Positions 8,454-15,877 of a stretch of DNA of 16,057 nt are shown piece after piece. The first letter of the stretch is position 1. Each line of letters opens with the position of its first letter. Made by a program: the position numbers and the translations under genes. Source of the DNA: CAYFHQ01 sp964342805 (GTDB lineage: Bacteria > Bacillota > Clostridia > Peptostreptococcales > Acidaminobacteraceae); NCBI GenBank assembly GCA_964342805.1, contig CAYFHQ010000086.1, forward strand, positions 1 to 16,057, given 5' to 3'. The notes under the pieces are model-generated. The model did not search any database, was not told the origin of the DNA, and saw only the letters and a program-made list of their open reading frames with translations.

Positions 8454-8594
8454 GATAAAGCCCCCACTGCATGAAAAAGTCTGTGATTTTTTGTGATCAG
8501 GTGGTTTTTGTGCATGTGTACAATGGAGGACCACTGTCGTTGTGGGTGTCGCTCAACTTTGCCAGTAGCCATAGGAAAGACAGACACGCCCCTT

Positions 8595-8600
8595 TATAAT
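8595..8600 (+). promoter_or_regulatory. Candidate -10 element of the beta-phosphoglucomutase gene
   Basis: TATAAT lies 41 bp before the start codon. The best -35 at 17 bp spacing is TAGGAA (8572-8577), only half matching, so the promoter may be weak or depend on an activator. It faces away from the phosphorylase promoter about 150 bp off, making a shared divergent control region. Confidence 0.45.
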
Positions 8601-8641
8601 GAAGTCGTTTAATAGACTGGCGAAAACTATGGAGGAAAACC

Positions 8642-9277
8642 ATGTTGAACAAATATGACTGCTTTATTTTTGACCTGGACGGTGTCCTGGTGGACACTGC
8701 CAAATACCACTTTCTAGCCTGGAAACGTTTGGCCGAGGAAATGGGTATTCCATTTACAGAAGAAGACAACGAACGCCTAAAGGGTGTCAGCCGAATGGCT
8801 TCCTTAGATATCATTTTAGAACTAGGCAACAAGACCCTACCAGAAGAAGAAAAGTTGGCCCTGGCCACCAAAAAAAATGCATGGTATGTGGCTTATATCA
8901 TGAAAATGGATGCCTCCGAAATCCTTCCAGGCACCCTGGAACTACTGGACAAGCTCAAACAAGCGGGCAAGAAGATCGTCCTTGGCTCAGCCAGCAAAAA
9001 TGCCCCTCTTATATTAGAACGCACCCAAATGGCTGCTTACTTTGACGCAGTGATCGACGGCACCTCCGTGTCCAAGGCCAAGCCTGACCCAGAAGTCTTC
9101 ACCAAGGGGGCAGAGTCCGTTTCTGTACCTTATGAAAAGTGTATTGTATTTGAAGACTCTGTAGCTGGTATTCAGGCAGCCAAGGCAGCAGGCATGTTGG
9201 CCATTGGTGTGGGTACGGCAGACAATCTACCGGAAGCAGACCAGATTGTGTCTGGGTTGGATGCTTTTGTGCTTTAA
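8642..9277 (+). CDS. pgmB: Beta-phosphoglucomutase
   Basis: A 211-residue HAD-superfamily enzyme that turns beta-glucose 1-phosphate into glucose 6-phosphate, magnesium dependent and cytoplasmic. Its length is close to the 221 of the Lactococcus lactis enzyme. The catalytic motif FDLDGVLVDT gives nucleophile Asp11 and acid/base Asp13. The cap-domain substrate loop GVSR is at 48-51, the phosphate-binding SASKN at 116-120, KPDP at 147-150, and the metal-binding pair Glu171-Asp172 in EDSVAGIQAA. This GVSR plus SASKN combination separates it from generic HAD phosphatases. GGAGG (8631-8635) is 6 bp before the ATG. It is divergent from the maltose phosphorylase gene, whose product is its substrate, which strongly supports both calls. 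It is monocistronic and ends before the terminator at 9383-9419. Confidence 0.93.
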   Translation: MLNKYDCFIFDLDGVLVDTAKYHFLAWKRLAEEMGIPFTEEDNERLKGVSRMASLDIILELGNKTLPEEEKLALATKKNAWYVAYIMKMDASEILPGTLELLDKLKQAGKKIVLGSASKNAPLILERTQMAAYFDAVIDGTSVSKAKPDPEVFTKGAESVSVPYEKCIVFEDSVAGIQAAKAAGMLAIGVGTADNLPEADQIVSGLDAFVL

Positions 9278-9382
9278 TGTCCGAGCTATTTTTTATAGAT
9301 GATCAAGAGTCAAGAAAGATCCACAAGTCCACAGATGATTAGAACTTTAGAACTTTTCATAAGGTAGAAAACTGTATTATAG

Positions 9383-9419
9383 ACACCTTGGTCCCAGATA
9401 GGGCCAGGGTGTTTTTTTA
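9383..9419 (+). terminator. Rho-independent terminator after pgmB
   Basis: ACACCTTGGTCCC pairs with GGGCCAGGGTGT around a short AGATA loop, with one G-U pair and one bulged T. Seven Ts follow (9412-9418). It lies about 105 bp after the pgmB stop and closes the sugar region. Confidence 0.85.
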
Positions 9420-9827
9420 TTGCTTTGACAGTCTACCTTTTAGGCAATAGAAGCCAGGAATGCTGTCGAATAAGATCACATTTCCACAAGTGTTCCAAAA
9501 TGACATGTAGTTCAATTTTGAGTGAACATACCGAATGGAAATAGTTTTAGAAAATGGTAATGTAAGTAAAGTTAAATATTGGGTGTGCTTTTGTAGAATT
9601 CCTATAGTTTGCGTTTATGCATTAATATTAGTAATAAGCAGAAAAGAATGTAATAATATGGATCGTAAATTGGGGAAATGTATGAAATAGAACAAGATGA
9701 AACAAATCGCTAAAAAAAATCAGTGATCTGTGCTACAATCGTAACCACGGCAATCGAAAAACGAGTGCGGTTAATCAAAATAAGTCATGATGTCAATTAA
9801 ATACATATTATGCACTGGAGGAGTTAG
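9420..9827. other. AT-rich spacer before the pilus operon, no confident gene
   Basis: About 400 bases richer in A and T than the genes around it. It marks the border between the sugar region and the pilus operon. The right end holds the promoter and leader of the pilus operon. One 51-codon open frame (9535-9690, plus strand) has a hydrophobic middle but no ribosome site, and is not called. No repeat array, RNA gene or known riboswitch was recognised. Nothing further was seen. Confidence 0.5.
9731..9739 (+). promoter_or_regulatory. Candidate extended -10 promoter of the Tad operon
   Basis: TGCTACAAT contains TACAAT (9734-9739) with an upstream TG, an extended -10 element. The -35 position is only A-rich. 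A transcript would begin near 9746 and carry a leader of about 80 bases. An imperfect hairpin with TAACC/GGTTA at its base (9742-9773) sits at its 5' end. Confidence 0.45.
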
Positions 9828-11327
9828 ATGGAACTCGTAAAAACACTAAGAAAAAAGGGGTTTTTCAATTATACGATCCCAATAATAGTCATTATTGCAA
9901 TAATATTCATAATGCAATCCACAAACATGTTTCAATCCGACGAGGAAGCCTTTGTTCAAGGCCTGGTCAACGGGGAATTCGAGAAATCTTATACGAGTAC
10001 AGGGCCTGTCTATCAAGAAGACTACACGTTAGAAGCACATACAAGCTATTTTCAGAGGCTGACGCAGGATTACGGCCTGTTTGAACATGTAGAGAAAATG
10101 GATGACCTGGACGTACAGGTAACCTACCGGATCGTAACCAGCAAGGAGACACTCACCTTGGTTCTGGAGAAGAGCAAACAGCCCGACCATGTGAAAATTG
10201 CCAATGTTCGGGTGTATACCGAGGATGGACTACTGATCCCTGTGTTCTTACACGCAGATGAAGAACGTATAGTAGACCGGGTTCAAGAAATCATGACCCT
10301 CCTATCACACGGAGATTATGAGACCCTGAAAACCATAACCGATGAACCCATGTCTTTAGACACACCTGAATACTTAAAGTACTTTATGACGACCAACATG
10401 ACCAACTTCGGGGGCAAGGCAAAAGCATACAGCTTAGTAGACATTGACGCTACTCCTGAAGAGGACGCTTATATCACTCTTCTAGCGAATCCTGGAGATG
10501 ACCAGGCTTATATCATGGAAATGATCCTGACAAGAGAACAGGATTATGCCTTGGCAGTCGTGAGATTTTTAGAGGCAGGGCAAAATGTTGAATCTTCTAG
10601 TGAGACCATCCGGGTTGCAAAATACAAGGCCATTGACTCTGAACAGTTGCAACGGTTGGCCAATCAAGTTTATCAAGGCCTTAAAAGTGATAAGGCGCTT
10701 GAGATTACACTAAAATGTTTTGACCAAGGTGGAGACATGGACGATTTGAAGGCCTGGATCATTCAGGACCAAGGGATTGACATCACAACCATACGTCACT
10801 TTAGACTCAAATCAGAATTTTATGATGAGCTAGGTGAAATCATCTTTGAAGTGGACCGGGAGGGTGTGAAAGACTACCTGACCATCGGTGTTAGGGAAAC
10901 TGTTGGAGGCACCATTGAGGTGGTGAGTCTGGACATTGTTAAGGCCACCCAATCTGGAGGTGAGACCCTTGATGAGGTTGACATATCCAACGCAGTTATG
11001 CAGGAAAACACCCAGGCCTTTATCAATGCGTGGATGGATGGCAATTGGAAAGACGCATATACCACCCTATCTAGTCTCAATAACTACAAGGACGAAGAAG
11101 ACTTCAGCGCCAAAATGAGTTACTGGGCTAACCACATAGCTGAGCCCATGGAAGTCCAGTTCGTGTCATCGAGTTTTGAGTCCCACTTACAAGCCCAAAA
11201 CTTAACTTTTGCAGTTCAGGGTGACGAGAAGAGCGGTAGGGGAGACTACATGATGCAAATTCATGTAAACCCCAAGGATTATGGGATTCACAGTGTCCGC
11301 TGGGTCCAATATGACTATTTTCAGTAG
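9828..11327 (+). CDS. Membrane-anchored protein of four repeated modules, first gene of the Tad operon
   Basis: A 499-residue protein I cannot assign to a named function. It has a short basic start, then one membrane helix (about 14-32) and a long, acidic, presumably extracellular part. The latter seems to contain four related modules of 105-125 residues. Each opens with a helix and a turn: FVQGLVNGEFEKSY (42-55), EIMTLLSHGDYETLK (154-168), VYQGLKSDKALEI (281-293) and FINAWMDGNWKDAY (398-411). Beta-rich stretches follow each one. The layout resembles the NTF2-like fold seen in DUF3887/DUF4878-type domains, an inference without a search. The ribosome site GGAGGAG (9817-9823) fits this start. 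It ends 9 bp before the TadB-like gene, whose ribosome site overlaps its stop, so it belongs to the pilus operon. A pilus-associated or wall-spanning structural part is possible. Confidence 0.8.
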   Translation: MELVKTLRKKGFFNYTIPIIVIIAIIFIMQSTNMFQSDEEAFVQGLVNGEFEKSYTSTGPVYQEDYTLEAHTSYFQRLTQDYGLFEHVEKMDDLDVQVTYRIVTSKETLTLVLEKSKQPDHVKIANVRVYTEDGLLIPVFLHADEERIVDRVQEIMTLLSHGDYETLKTITDEPMSLDTPEYLKYFMTTNMTNFGGKAKAYSLVDIDATPEEDAYITLLANPGDDQAYIMEMILTREQDYALAVVRFLEAGQNVESSSETIRVAKYKAIDSEQLQRLANQVYQGLKSDKALEITLKCFDQGGDMDDLKAWIIQDQGIDITTIRHFRLKSEFYDELGEIIFEVDREGVKDYLTIGVRETVGGTIEVVSLDIVKATQSGGETLDEVDISNAVMQENTQAFINAWMDGNWKDAYTTLSSLNNYKDEEDFSAKMSYWANHIAEPMEVQFVSSSFESHLQAQNLTFAVQGDEKSGRGDYMMQIHVNPKDYGIHSVRWVQYDYFQ

Positions 11328-11336
11328 GAGACTCCC

Positions 11337-12221
11337 ATGAGCATATTGATCATAACACTATTACTTGTTGCATGCCTTGCCAGTCTCCTAATGGACCTAG
11401 TCATTGGTGCACAATCCAGTAAGCAGAATTTGACTGAGGCGATATCCCATGTCAAGGGTGCAGACCTTCCGAGAGCTGAAGGGAGGCGACCCTCTCAATC
11501 TCAAATTGACCGAGGCCTTCTAGTCAACGGTACAATCGCTTACAGCATTACGGCTTTGGCCATTGGGGTATTCACCAAGTCATGGCCCTTTGGATTGGTC
11601 TTCGGAACGCTTGGTTTCTTTTACCCGGTATACAGGGCAAGAGTCAAAGAAAAGAAGAATAAGGACAAGCTTCACGGCCAGTTCCGCCAAGGCTTACAAG
11701 CCTTATCCTCAAGTGTTCGAGCAGGTGCTTCCCTGCAACAAGCTATTCGGTCTGCTCGGGTCGACTTGTCGAGAATGTTTCCCCTTGGGGACGCACCTAT
11801 TGTGCGAGAGTTTGACGAAATGGTTCGATTGTTGGAACTGGGATTACCTGTAGATGATGTTTTGGACAACTTTGCTAAGAGGGCTGATATTGGTGACATC
11901 CATGACTTTGTAAGTGTAGCCAAGCTCACTCGAAAGAAGGGTGGAAACATCAATGAGGTGATTGCCAATGTGAGTGACGTGATCGGTGACAAGATTGAGA
12001 TTGAGCAAGAAATTCAAGTCCTTGTGGCTGGAAAGAAGAGTGAGGCCAAGGTTTTGACCTTCATGCCAATCGTGTTGGTCATGCTACTTTCCGTTTTATC
12101 GCCCACTTACATGTCGCCCATGTTTGAGACCTTAGTAGGCAAGTTGTTGTTAGTGGTTGGTTTGGCCCTCTTGTTGGTCAATTATCTGATTGGCAAGAAA
12201 ATCGTTGATATAGAGGTCTAG
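11337..12221 (+). CDS. Tad pilus inner-membrane platform protein, TadB-like (T2SSF domain)
   Basis: A 294-residue membrane protein with a type II secretion F domain, which forms the inner-membrane platform on which the TadA ATPase works during Flp pilus assembly. Two hydrophobic segments lie in the N-terminal third (about 1-22 and 62-82). A cytoplasmic helical domain follows, with SSSVRAGASLQQAIRSA and LLELGLPVDDVLDNFAKR, and KKGGNINEVIANVSDVIGDK. Two more membrane helices follow, with the ending YLIGKKIVDIEV. The RAG.SL..A and GGN..E motifs and this terminal IEV are typical of TadB rather than TadC. AGGAG (11326-11330) is 6 bp before the ATG. It lies upstream of tadA, whereas in most tad loci tadB and tadC directly follow tadA. 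No tadC is present in the window. Confidence 0.87.
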   Translation: MSILIITLLLVACLASLLMDLVIGAQSSKQNLTEAISHVKGADLPRAEGRRPSQSQIDRGLLVNGTIAYSITALAIGVFTKSWPFGLVFGTLGFFYPVYRARVKEKKNKDKLHGQFRQGLQALSSSVRAGASLQQAIRSARVDLSRMFPLGDAPIVREFDEMVRLLELGLPVDDVLDNFAKRADIGDIHDFVSVAKLTRKKGGNINEVIANVSDVIGDKIEIEQEIQVLVAGKKSEAKVLTFMPIVLVMLLSVLSPTYMSPMFETLVGKLLLVVGLALLLVNYLIGKKIVDIEV

Positions 12222-12229
12222 GAGGTTTT

Positions 12230-12730
12230 ATGGCAACTCTACTGCTTGTATTGTTTACTGGCCTTGTGACGAGCTATACCGATTGGAAGTTTCGGTTAAT
12301 ACCCAATCGAATCCTACTGGCTGTTTTATTGGCAGGCCTTGTAGCGAAAGGCTCTCAAGGACTTGGTGTTTTGGGAACCAGCCTCATTGGGTTGGTCATC
12401 TGCCTTACTGCTTTAGTGATTCCCTTTGCCCTAGGTGGCATTGGAGGTGGCGATGTTAAGTTGGCTGCTGTATATGGCTTTTTGCTTGGGGGCTGGCTAG
12501 GTGTATATGGTCTCCTAGTTGGAACTGTGTTAGGGGGAGTTTTCGCCCTAGTTCAAATGGCGAATCATGCTCTAGAAGACAGTCATCCATTTTTGCAGAT
12601 GTCCACACGACTTGCCAACATCCCCACAAGACTTGCCCAGTCAGATAGAAAACCGGAACGGCACACCATACCCTATGGCATTCCTTTAGGTCTTGGGGCA
12701 CTAGTGGTCTCCCTCTGGAGTGTCATATGA
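12230..12730 (+). CDS. Prepilin peptidase, A24 family (TadV/CpaA-like)
   Basis: A 166-residue membrane aspartic protease that cuts the leader from Flp prepilin. The catalytic pair is visible: Asp18 in TDWKFRLIPN and Asp75 in the GGGDVKL (GxGD) motif. Hydrophobic helices fill the rest. It is the short form without the N-terminal methylase domain of PilD, as usual for TadV and CpaA. The ribosome site AGGAGGT (12220-12226) overlaps the stop of the TadB-like gene. The stop codon overlaps the start of the DUF192 gene by four bases, suggesting coupled translation. Its substrate is probably the Flp pilin encoded at 15874-16044. Confidence 0.9.
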   Translation: MATLLLVLFTGLVTSYTDWKFRLIPNRILLAVLLAGLVAKGSQGLGVLGTSLIGLVICLTALVIPFALGGIGGGDVKLAAVYGFLLGGWLGVYGLLVGTVLGGVFALVQMANHALEDSHPFLQMSTRLANIPTRLAQSDRKPERHTIPYGIPLGLGALVVSLWSVI

Positions 12731-13038
12731 ACGGGCTTGTGCCTGAAAGGGCTACCCGTTTCACAAAACGCCTCCGGGGTTGGATGTTCAAGGACGTGGG
12801 GGATATTGACGCACCACTATTGTTCCCAAATTGCAAAGCAGTTCACACGTTTTATATGAGATTTCCTATCCAAGTTGTTTTTCTGGACGACAAATACCAA
12901 GTGGTTGCCCATCATAGGTGGGTGGATGTAAATCAGGTTGTGAGTGGACCTCCTTCAACGGTCCATACCCTGGAACTGACTCTAGGCCAAGACTTAGAAA
13001 GAGTCCAACTAGTAAAAGAGGTATCGAATCATGCATAA
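12727..13038 (+). CDS. DUF192-family protein in the Tad operon
   Basis: A 103-residue protein matching DUF192. Readable signs are the N-terminal RATRFTKRLRGWMF, the central HTFYMRFPIQVVFLDD core, and the C-terminal TLELTLGQ. This family has no settled biochemical role. Many homologues are exported, but here no signal peptide is visible, so it is probably cytoplasmic. ATG overlaps the prepilin peptidase stop by four bases (ATGA), with GGAG 6 bp before it. It overlaps the CpaB-like gene by eight bases. The tight placement implies a role in, or coexpression with, pilus assembly, but the sequence does not say what that role is. Confidence 0.85.
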   Translation: MNGLVPERATRFTKRLRGWMFKDVGDIDAPLLFPNCKAVHTFYMRFPIQVVFLDDKYQVVAHHRWVDVNQVVSGPPSTVHTLELTLGQDLERVQLVKEVSNHA

Positions 13039-13771
13039 ACGCATACGTTTTAGACTAATCGTGGTCATTGTTTTATCCCTTTTGGGCGGGTGGCTCATGC
13101 ACCAATATTTGACTGATGTGAAAAACGAAGTTGCCATATACGTGGCAAGGCAGAATATTACACCACGGACCATTATCACCGAGGCCATGATAGAAGAGAA
13201 AAAGATAACCTACAGGGACAAGATCCGCTTCTTTGAGGACGCCTTTGAGAGCAAGGACCAACTGGTAGGTAAGGTAAGTGCAGTAGACATCCTAAGGGGT
13301 GACGTATTTATCAACAGGGGAAAGATGGTCATGGACATGGCAACCCATAAGGCCCTCCGGTCCGACGGGACCCTCAATGATCCGGAGTTTATCCCCTTAG
13401 ACCATCGCTTGGTGGCAGTTAATGTGAAAAACAAAGGGGCAATCCTATCCAAGACCAAAAAAAATGACTTTGTCGATGTAATCTACACGTCATTGGAGGA
13501 CCGGACCGGTGGTTTGTATTCGGGATACGCCCTACAGCACATTCAAATCTATGACCTTGAGTCTCTCTCGGACGGGACAACCAACGTATATTTGCTTGTG
13601 ACCGCTGAAAATGCCCTGAAACTTTCTTTGGCAAAAACCCATGGTGAGGTAGACCTTGCACTGAACCCGACAGAGGGTGCAAATGAAGCTATTGCTCCCC
13701 ATACTGTGGAGTCCATGATTGGATATCGGTTTAAGCGTGTTGAACAAAAGGAGGCTGAAACCAATGACTAG
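13031..13771 (+). CDS. CpaB/RcpC-like pilus assembly protein (SAF domain)
   Basis: A 246-residue membrane-anchored protein. It has a basic start, one membrane helix (about 8-24), then a SAF domain with the pattern VARQNITPRTIITEAMIEE and, after a short interval, VGKVSAVDILRGDVF. The second half has LVAVNVKNKGAILSKTKKND and FVDVIY, the RcpC/CpaB fold. In Gram-negative bacteria this protein works with the secretin at the outer membrane. No secretin is present here, so in a monoderm cell it may instead act at the membrane-wall interface. The start overlaps the DUF192 gene by eight bases, with an AGAGGT site at 13017-13022. It ends by overlapping the TadZ-like gene. Confidence 0.85.
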   Translation: MHKRIRFRLIVVIVLSLLGGWLMHQYLTDVKNEVAIYVARQNITPRTIITEAMIEEKKITYRDKIRFFEDAFESKDQLVGKVSAVDILRGDVFINRGKMVMDMATHKALRSDGTLNDPEFIPLDHRLVAVNVKNKGAILSKTKKNDFVDVIYTSLEDRTGGLYSGYALQHIQIYDLESLSDGTTNVYLLVTAENALKLSLAKTHGEVDLALNPTEGANEAIAPHTVESMIGYRFKRVEQKEAETND

Positions 13772-14516
13772 GAAAAGTGTCGCCTTCTACAGCCCGGGAG
13801 GGGGGAGTGGCAAAACTTCGCTCGCCATTAACATCGCAGAAGTCGCAGCCCAGGAGCAGAAGAAGGTTCTACTAGCTGATTTTTCACTGGCTGGTGGTTT
13901 AGAAATGTTCTATAAAATAGCCGGCAACACCAGTAAGGGCTTGGGTCCACTCATTACAAGACTTGAGCAAGGCTACCTCCACTTGGACAATGAAGCCATC
14001 CATGGAGCCATCTATGCCCATGAGAACCACAAAAATTTGCATATCCTAACTTCACCGGGCCTATTGGCAGCAGACCGTCTAGACTATAAAACCTCCCAAA
14101 ACTTGGTGACCGCCCTTTTGAAGCTTTCCTATGACCTTGTGATCTTTGACTGTTCCTCTGAGCTCAGTGAACGGACAGTGGCCGTATTGGAGCAGGCGGA
14201 TAGGGTCATGGTTCCAGTGCTACAAGACCATATGCAAGTATGGAAACTTTTGCAAATGCGTGAGGTCTTGGAAAGTCTCAGGATTGAATGGACCAAGTGT
14301 TCCATCATCCTAAACCGTCAAAGCAAAATGGTCCCCATGGACAGGGGTGAGGTGGAAGTCTTAACCGGTCTAACGATCACCCATGCAGTCCAGGACATGG
14401 GTGCCGAATGTATAGAACTGACCAATGAGGGGAAGGGGTGGCAACAGCTCGCTAACTTCAAAAACCGGAAGATCTATCCAGCTTTCAAAAAATGGTCACT
14501 AGGGGTGATTGCGTGA
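13764..14516 (+). CDS. TadZ/CpaE-like MinD-family ATPase with altered Walker A
   Basis: A 250-residue P-loop protein of the MinD/ParA type, as used in Tad systems to place the pilus machine. The P-loop reads SPGGGSGKTSL (10-20) with Lys17. The signature lysine of the deviant Walker A (KGGxGKT) is replaced by Gly. Asp39 follows in ADFSLAGG, and the Walker B equivalent is LVIFDCS with Asp129. The start is taken at 13764 because AAAAGGAGG (13746-13754) precedes it. An upstream in-frame ATG at 13719 lies within the CpaB-like gene and has no ribosome site. Eight bases overlap the previous gene. No N-terminal receiver-like domain of long CpaE proteins is present. Without the signature lysine, dimer-dependent ATP hydrolysis may be changed. 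Confidence 0.83.
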   Translation: MTRKSVAFYSPGGGSGKTSLAINIAEVAAQEQKKVLLADFSLAGGLEMFYKIAGNTSKGLGPLITRLEQGYLHLDNEAIHGAIYAHENHKNLHILTSPGLLAADRLDYKTSQNLVTALLKLSYDLVIFDCSSELSERTVAVLEQADRVMVPVLQDHMQVWKLLQMREVLESLRIEWTKCSIILNRQSKMVPMDRGEVEVLTGLTITHAVQDMGAECIELTNEGKGWQQLANFKNRKIYPAFKKWSLGVIA

Positions 14517-15877
14517 GTTTACAAGAGTTAATTAGAACACGGCAAGCTGATTTGGCTTCAACTTCAGTGGAGATTGACACAGAAAAAACCCGTCTGCTGA
14601 CAGCGGTTAGAGACCAGTTGGTTCAAGACCACCGTTTTTCAGACTTCACAAGCTCTCATAAAGACGAAGCTATTCGTAAGTATGTATGGCAAGTGATTGA
14701 GGAGTTATCAAACGCTGAATTCCGACACCTCATGCTGACAGCTGGTGACAAGGCAGTCCTACTGGAAAATCTGATTCAAATGCTATATGGCCTAGGTGTG
14801 ATTGAACCCTTGGTACGCGATCCATTGATCACAGAGATCATGGTCAATGGAGCCGATGAGATATTCATCGAAAAAGCGGGAGGGGTAGCACTTGCCTTAG
14901 ACGAAAATGGAGACCCCTTGCGTTTTCGGTCGGAAAAGGAACTCCGTCACGTTATTGAAAAGATCGTTGCTCCAATCAACCGAAAGGTAGACCAATCCAA
15001 CCCCATTGTTGACGCAAGGCTTCCCAACGGGTCCCGAGTAAATGTTGTCCTTCCACCGGTGTCCCTGATCGGACCCGTTTTAACGATCAGAAAGTTCCCG
15101 GAGTCTCCCTTTACCATGGACGATCTTGTTGGCTTTTCCGCACTAGACCATCAAACGGCCAACTTGCTGCAGACCCTTGTTCAGGCCAAATACAACATTA
15201 TTGTTGCCGGTGGTACAGGTTCGGGGAAGACGACATTTCTCAATGCCCTCAGTGCCTATGTTGGCTCCAAAGAGCGTGTTGTGACGGTAGAAGACGCTGC
15301 AGAACTCAAGATCCAGCAAGTTGAAAACTTGGTTCGCCTAGAGACACGACCTGCCAATGTAGAAGGAAAGGGAGAGATCCCCATACGGGAGTTAATTAAA
15401 ACCGCCCTCCGTATGCGACCGGACCGGATTATTGTGGGAGAGGTCAGAAGTGGTGAGGCACTGGACATGCTACAGGCCATGAATACTGGCCACGATGGTT
15501 CATTGACTACCGGACACGCCAACTCATGCTATGACATGCTCTATCGACTGGAAACCATGGTCCTCATGTCAGGTATTGACCTACCAGTCGACGCCATCCG
15601 TAGGCAGGTCCACTCAGCCATTGACCTGATCGTCTACCTCAGACGTATGCGTGACGGGTCTAGAAGGGTGGTTGAGGTGGCAGAAGTAGAAACATACGAC
15701 CAAGGTGAAATCCATCTCAACCCACTTTTAGTCTTTCAAGAGAAGGGCTATGAAGGTGGACGCATTATTGGAAACTTAGTCAGCACTGGCAAAGACCTCA
15801 TTCACACCAACAAACTAGCCCATGCTGGTTTAAGTATAAAAAACCTAAAATCAACGATCACAGGAGGAAGAAAATGA
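14513..15877 (+). CDS. Tad pilus secretion ATPase, TadA/CpaF-like
   Basis: A 454-residue type II/IV secretion ATPase that powers Flp pilus assembly at the inner face of the membrane. It has an N-terminal domain (about 1-190, including ITEIMVNGADEIFIE and SRVNVVLPP), Walker A GGTGSGKT (233-240), TVEDAAELKI, Walker B RIIVGEVRSGE (305-315), and the His box GHDGSLTTGHAN (326-337). The set is complete. A GTG start at 14513 is chosen because it overlaps the TadZ-like stop as GTGA and is preceded by GGGGTG (14502-14507). The ATG at 14492 has no ribosome site and would add seven residues. The stop overlaps the Flp pilin ATG by four bases. Its normal partner genes, tadB and tadC, are not directly behind it. 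Confidence 0.93.
   Translation: MSLQELIRTRQADLASTSVEIDTEKTRLLTAVRDQLVQDHRFSDFTSSHKDEAIRKYVWQVIEELSNAEFRHLMLTAGDKAVLLENLIQMLYGLGVIEPLVRDPLITEIMVNGADEIFIEKAGGVALALDENGDPLRFRSEKELRHVIEKIVAPINRKVDQSNPIVDARLPNGSRVNVVLPPVSLIGPVLTIRKFPESPFTMDDLVGFSALDHQTANLLQTLVQAKYNIIVAGGTGSGKTTFLNALSAYVGSKERVVTVEDAAELKIQQVENLVRLETRPANVEGKGEIPIRELIKTALRMRPDRIIVGEVRSGEALDMLQAMNTGHDGSLTTGHANSCYDMLYRLETMVLMSGIDLPVDAIRRQVHSAIDLIVYLRRMRDGSRRVVEVAEVETYDQGEIHLNPLLVFQEKGYEGGRIIGNLVSTGKDLIHTNKLAHAGLSIKNLKSTITGGRK

Noticed and set aside
9535..9690. 51-codon open frame as a real gene
   Set aside because: No ribosome site before the ATG and AT-rich surroundings; kept only as a low-interest observation.
9742..9827. c-di-GMP or other known riboswitch in the pilus leader
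   Set aside because: The conserved sequence blocks of the GEMM class are absent; only one small hairpin is seen.
13719..13763. ATG at 13719 as the start of the TadZ-like gene
   Set aside because: It lies inside the CpaB-like gene without a ribosome site; the ATG at 13764 follows AAAAGGAGG and gives the expected N-terminus just before the P-loop.
14492..14512. ATG at 14492 as the start of TadA
   Set aside because: It has no ribosome site, whereas the GTG at 14513 has one and overlaps the previous stop as GTGA.
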